In this document: piece by piece, positions 62,040 through 64,000 of the stretch
Numbering within the stretch: position 1 is the stretch's first letter
Layout: each line of letters opens with the position of its first letter
Source of the DNA: Oscillospiraceae bacterium
GTDB taxonomy: Bacteria; Bacillota; Clostridia; Oscillospirales; Ruminococcaceae
Length of the DNA: 64,000 nt
Direction of reading: 5' to 3'
Assembly: GCA_020024615.1 (NCBI GenBank)
Contig: JAHHTP010000002.1
Coordinates: 20,699-84,698 of the forward strand
Made by a program: the position numbers and the translations under genes
Notes under the pieces: generated by a model
The model's input: only the letters and a program-made list of their open reading frames with translations
Databases searched by the model: none
What the model was told of the DNA's origin: nothing

Positions 62040-63053
62040 ATGGCAATTTTAGTTACCGGCGGAGCCGGCTATATCGGTAGTCACACCTGCTTGGAACTGA
62101 CAAAAGCAGGTTACGAGGTTGTTATCGTAGATAATCTTGTAAACAGCAGCAAAGAGGTCTTAAAACGCCTAAAAATGATTAACGGTGTTGATTATAAATT
62201 TTATGAAAATGATGTCTGTGATAAGGACGCTTTGCGGCACATCTTTTCCAATGAAAAAATCGAAGGTGTTATCCACTTTGCAGGCTTAAAAGCGGTTGGC
62301 GAATCCTGCCAGATTCCGCTGCGCTATTACCAGAATAACCTGATTTCCACCCTCTCGCTACTGGAAGTGATGCAGGAATTCGGCGTTAAAAATTTAGTAT
62401 TCAGTTCTTCTGCAACCGTTTACGGCGATCCGCATACTGTGCCGATCACCGAGGATTTTCCGCTGTCTGCTACCAATCCATATGGTATGACCAAGCTGAT
62501 GATTGAAAATATGCTGCGTGACATCTGTAAAGCAGATCCGTCTTTGAATGTTGCTTTACTGCGCTACTTTAATCCCGTTGGTGCACATGAAAGTGGCTTA
62601 ATCGGCGAGAATCCGAACGGTATTCCGAACAATTTGGTTCCGTATATCACACAGGTTGCAGTCGGTAAATTGGATCATCTGTCTATCTTCGGCCATGATT
62701 ATCCGACTCCGGATGGCACTGGCGTGCGTGACTATATCCATGTATGTGATCTGGCAGCAGGCCATGTGGCAGCTATCCACAAACTTGAAACCAATTCTGG
62801 TCTGGTTACCTATAATTTAGGTACCGGCAAAGGATATAGTGTTCTGGAAATGGCGACTACCTTTATGAAAGTAAACGGCGTTAAAGTTGCTTATGAATTT
62901 ACAGATCGCCGCCCAGGCGACATTGCAGAGTGTTATGCCGACCCGACAAAAGCATATAACGAGCTTGGCTGGAAAGCAGAAAAAAATCTGAGCGATATGC
63001 TGCGGGATTCTTGGAACTGGCAGAAAAACAATCCCAACGGATTTGAAGCATAA
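62040..63053 (+). CDS. galE: UDP-glucose 4-epimerase
   Basis: The 337-residue extended SDR enzyme interconverts UDP-glucose and UDP-galactose. The NAD site VTGGAGYIGSHTCLEL is at residues 5-20, the catalytic Ser lies in FSSSATVYGDP and the Tyr-x3-Lys in NPYGMTKLMIE; RYFNPVGAHESGLIGE and RDYIHVCDLA are typical GalE. AGGAGG precedes ATG 62040; an in-frame ATG at 61956 overlaps the promoter. The nucleotidyltransferase gene follows after 27 bases. Confidence 0.96.
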   Translation: MAILVTGGAGYIGSHTCLELTKAGYEVVIVDNLVNSSKEVLKRLKMINGVDYKFYENDVCDKDALRHIFSNEKIEGVIHFAGLKAVGESCQIPLRYYQNNLISTLSLLEVMQEFGVKNLVFSSSATVYGDPHTVPITEDFPLSATNPYGMTKLMIENMLRDICKADPSLNVALLRYFNPVGAHESGLIGENPNGIPNNLVPYITQVAVGKLDHLSIFGHDYPTPDGTGVRDYIHVCDLAAGHVAAIHKLETNSGLVTYNLGTGKGYSVLEMATTFMKVNGVKVAYEFTDRRPGDIAECYADPTKAYNELGWKAEKNLSDMLRDSWNWQKNNPNGFEA

Positions 63054-63080
63054 TCAAATATATTCAGGAGGAAATAAATT

Positions 63081-63998
63081 ATGAAAGAACCTATTTTAGT
63101 TGTTATGGCAGGCGGCATGGGCTCGCGCTACGGCGGTCCGAAACAGATTGACCCGGTTGGTACCAATGGTGAGATTATTATTGATTTCTCCATCTTCGAT
63201 GCCATCGAAGCAGGCTTCCAGCGCGTTATCTTTATTACCAAAAAAGAAATCGAAGCAGATATGCGCGAGATCATTGGTGATAAAGTGGCAAAACATGCTG
63301 AGGTCAAATTTGTGATTCAGGATTTGACCAAAATCCCAGAAGGCTATTCCATCCCGGATGGCAGAACCAAACCATGGGGTACTGGTCATGCGATTCTGTG
63401 TTGCATTGATGAGATTGATGCCCCGTTTGCTGTTATCAATGCAGACGACTACTATGGAAAAGATGCATTTAAAAAAATCTATGATTTCCTGAAAACAGTT
63501 GACAGCAATGATTCTACCGATTATGCAATGGTTGGCTATCTGCTGGAAAACACAGTTACCGAAAACGGTAGTGTAGCAAGAGGCGTCTGCGAAGTAAATG
63601 AGAAAGGCTACTTAACCTCCATTACCGAGCGTACCAAAATCTTAAAATACAACGGCGGTATTGCGTTTACTGAGGACGAAAAAGAGTACACCATGCTGCC
63701 GGATCCATGTACCGTATCCATGAACTTCTGGGGCTTCTCTCCGAAAATTGTACAGGTACTGAAAGAGCGTTTCCCGGCATTTTTAGACAAAGCAATGGCA
63801 GAAAATCCGATGAAAGGCGAATATCTCCTGCCAAGCGTTGTTGGTGATCTGCTTCAGGAAGGCGAATGCACCGTAAAAGTATTGACCAGTGCTGACAAAT
63901 GGTATGGTGTAACCTATAAAGAGGATAAACCGCAGGTTGTTGCTGCACTCAAAGAATTGAAAGAAGCAGATAAATACCCGCATTCTTTATGGGATTGA
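63081..63998 (+). CDS. sugar-phosphate nucleotidyltransferase family protein
   Basis: The 305-residue protein has the nucleotidyltransferase signature VVMAGGMGSRYGGPKQIDPV (residues 8-27), PWGTGHAILC and a metal-binding NADDYYG. This is the GT-A fold that links NTP to sugar-1-phosphates; which sugar is not clear. It is shorter at the C-terminus than bifunctional GlmU and has no left-handed helix. The operon with galE suggests UDP-sugar or polysaccharide supply. AGGAGG precedes the ATG and the stop lies two bases from the window end. Confidence 0.88.
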   Translation: MKEPILVVMAGGMGSRYGGPKQIDPVGTNGEIIIDFSIFDAIEAGFQRVIFITKKEIEADMREIIGDKVAKHAEVKFVIQDLTKIPEGYSIPDGRTKPWGTGHAILCCIDEIDAPFAVINADDYYGKDAFKKIYDFLKTVDSNDSTDYAMVGYLLENTVTENGSVARGVCEVNEKGYLTSITERTKILKYNGGIAFTEDEKEYTMLPDPCTVSMNFWGFSPKIVQVLKERFPAFLDKAMAENPMKGEYLLPSVVGDLLQEGECTVKVLTSADKWYGVTYKEDKPQVVAALKELKEADKYPHSLWD

Positions 63999-64000
63999 TT

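Noticed and set aside
1..64000. tRNA, rRNA, CRISPR array, prophage, insertion sequence, restriction system or replication origin
   Set aside because: None was found: no regular spacer repeats, no transposase or integrase, no clustered DnaA boxes or rRNA signatures were recognised by eye.

Overview
The window is almost entirely a housekeeping chromosome segment of a Gram-positive, Firmicutes-type bacterium, most likely a Clostridia member of the Ruminococcaceae/Oscillospiraceae kind. The evidence is DivIVA, SepF and YlmH together; the order miaB-ylbF family-mutS-mutL-miaA-hfq; the order dprA-topA-trmFO; ribosomal leader RNAs of Firmicutes type upstream of L21 and of IF3-L35-L20; ThyX rather than ThyA; and several clostridial conserved proteins of unknown function. 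GC content looks moderate. All genes are on the minus strand except degV, a MATE pseudogene and the last two genes (galE and a nucleotidyltransferase). I see no tRNA or rRNA gene, CRISPR array, prophage, insertion sequence or origin.

Layout. 1-775: end of an rplU-prp operon with its L21 leader and promoter. 776-2120: the only accessory-looking stretch. It holds an orphan minus-strand transcription unit (consensus promoter at 1236-1264, terminator at 806-835, no convincing protein) and a decayed MATE efflux gene, followed by degV (2168-3034). 3214-7139: ACT/HTH protein, hom, thrB and lysC, an aspartate-to-threonine operon with its own promoter. 7267-10853: an AGCS amino-acid symporter, a DUF624 protein, a SpoIIM-like protein and a TIGR04086 protein. 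10926-19349: yajC, then (upstream in transcription) hfq, HlyD-like, yggS, sepF, ylmH, divIVA, lspA, rluD-like and a split transketolase. 19490-27096: miaA, mutL, mutS, YlbF family, miaB. 27173-31208: a protein of unknown function, a CD1247-type zinc-ribbon protein, efp, aroQ, a TIM-barrel protein, yqeG and rpsU.

31405-50824 is one uninterrupted minus-strand run of 16 genes with very short gaps or stop/start overlaps: rRNA methyltransferase, dprA, topA, trmFO, plsX, rnc, a radical SAM protein, smc, ftsY, rdgB, yhbY, nadD, yqeK, an LCP-family cell-wall enzyme, rsfS and leuS. 50931-52299 is the infC-rpmI-rplT operon with an L20 leader and attenuator; infC starts with a rare AUC codon. 52328-59953 is a thyX-led operon (thyX, tmk, DJ-1, fthC, mltG, U32 peptidase, UvrD-type helicase, TSCPD protein). 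60078-61797 holds a metallophosphoesterase and a clostridial protein of unknown function. 62040-63998 holds galE and a sugar-phosphate nucleotidyltransferase, divergent from the rest.

Functional coupling is visible in three places: aspartate-derived amino acids (ACT-hom-thrB-lysC), dTMP supply (ThyX and Tmk overlapping, with FthC for folate salvage in the same operon), and the septum/polarity group (SepF, YlmH, DivIVA). No undescribed system could be demonstrated. The best candidate for something new is the orphan promoter-to-terminator unit at 806-1264; the next are the cysteine-tailed YlbF protein, the orphan HlyD-like adaptor and the two conserved proteins of unknown function. Promoters and terminators were found by eye from sigma-A-like hexamers with 17-base spacing and from hairpins followed by a T-run.
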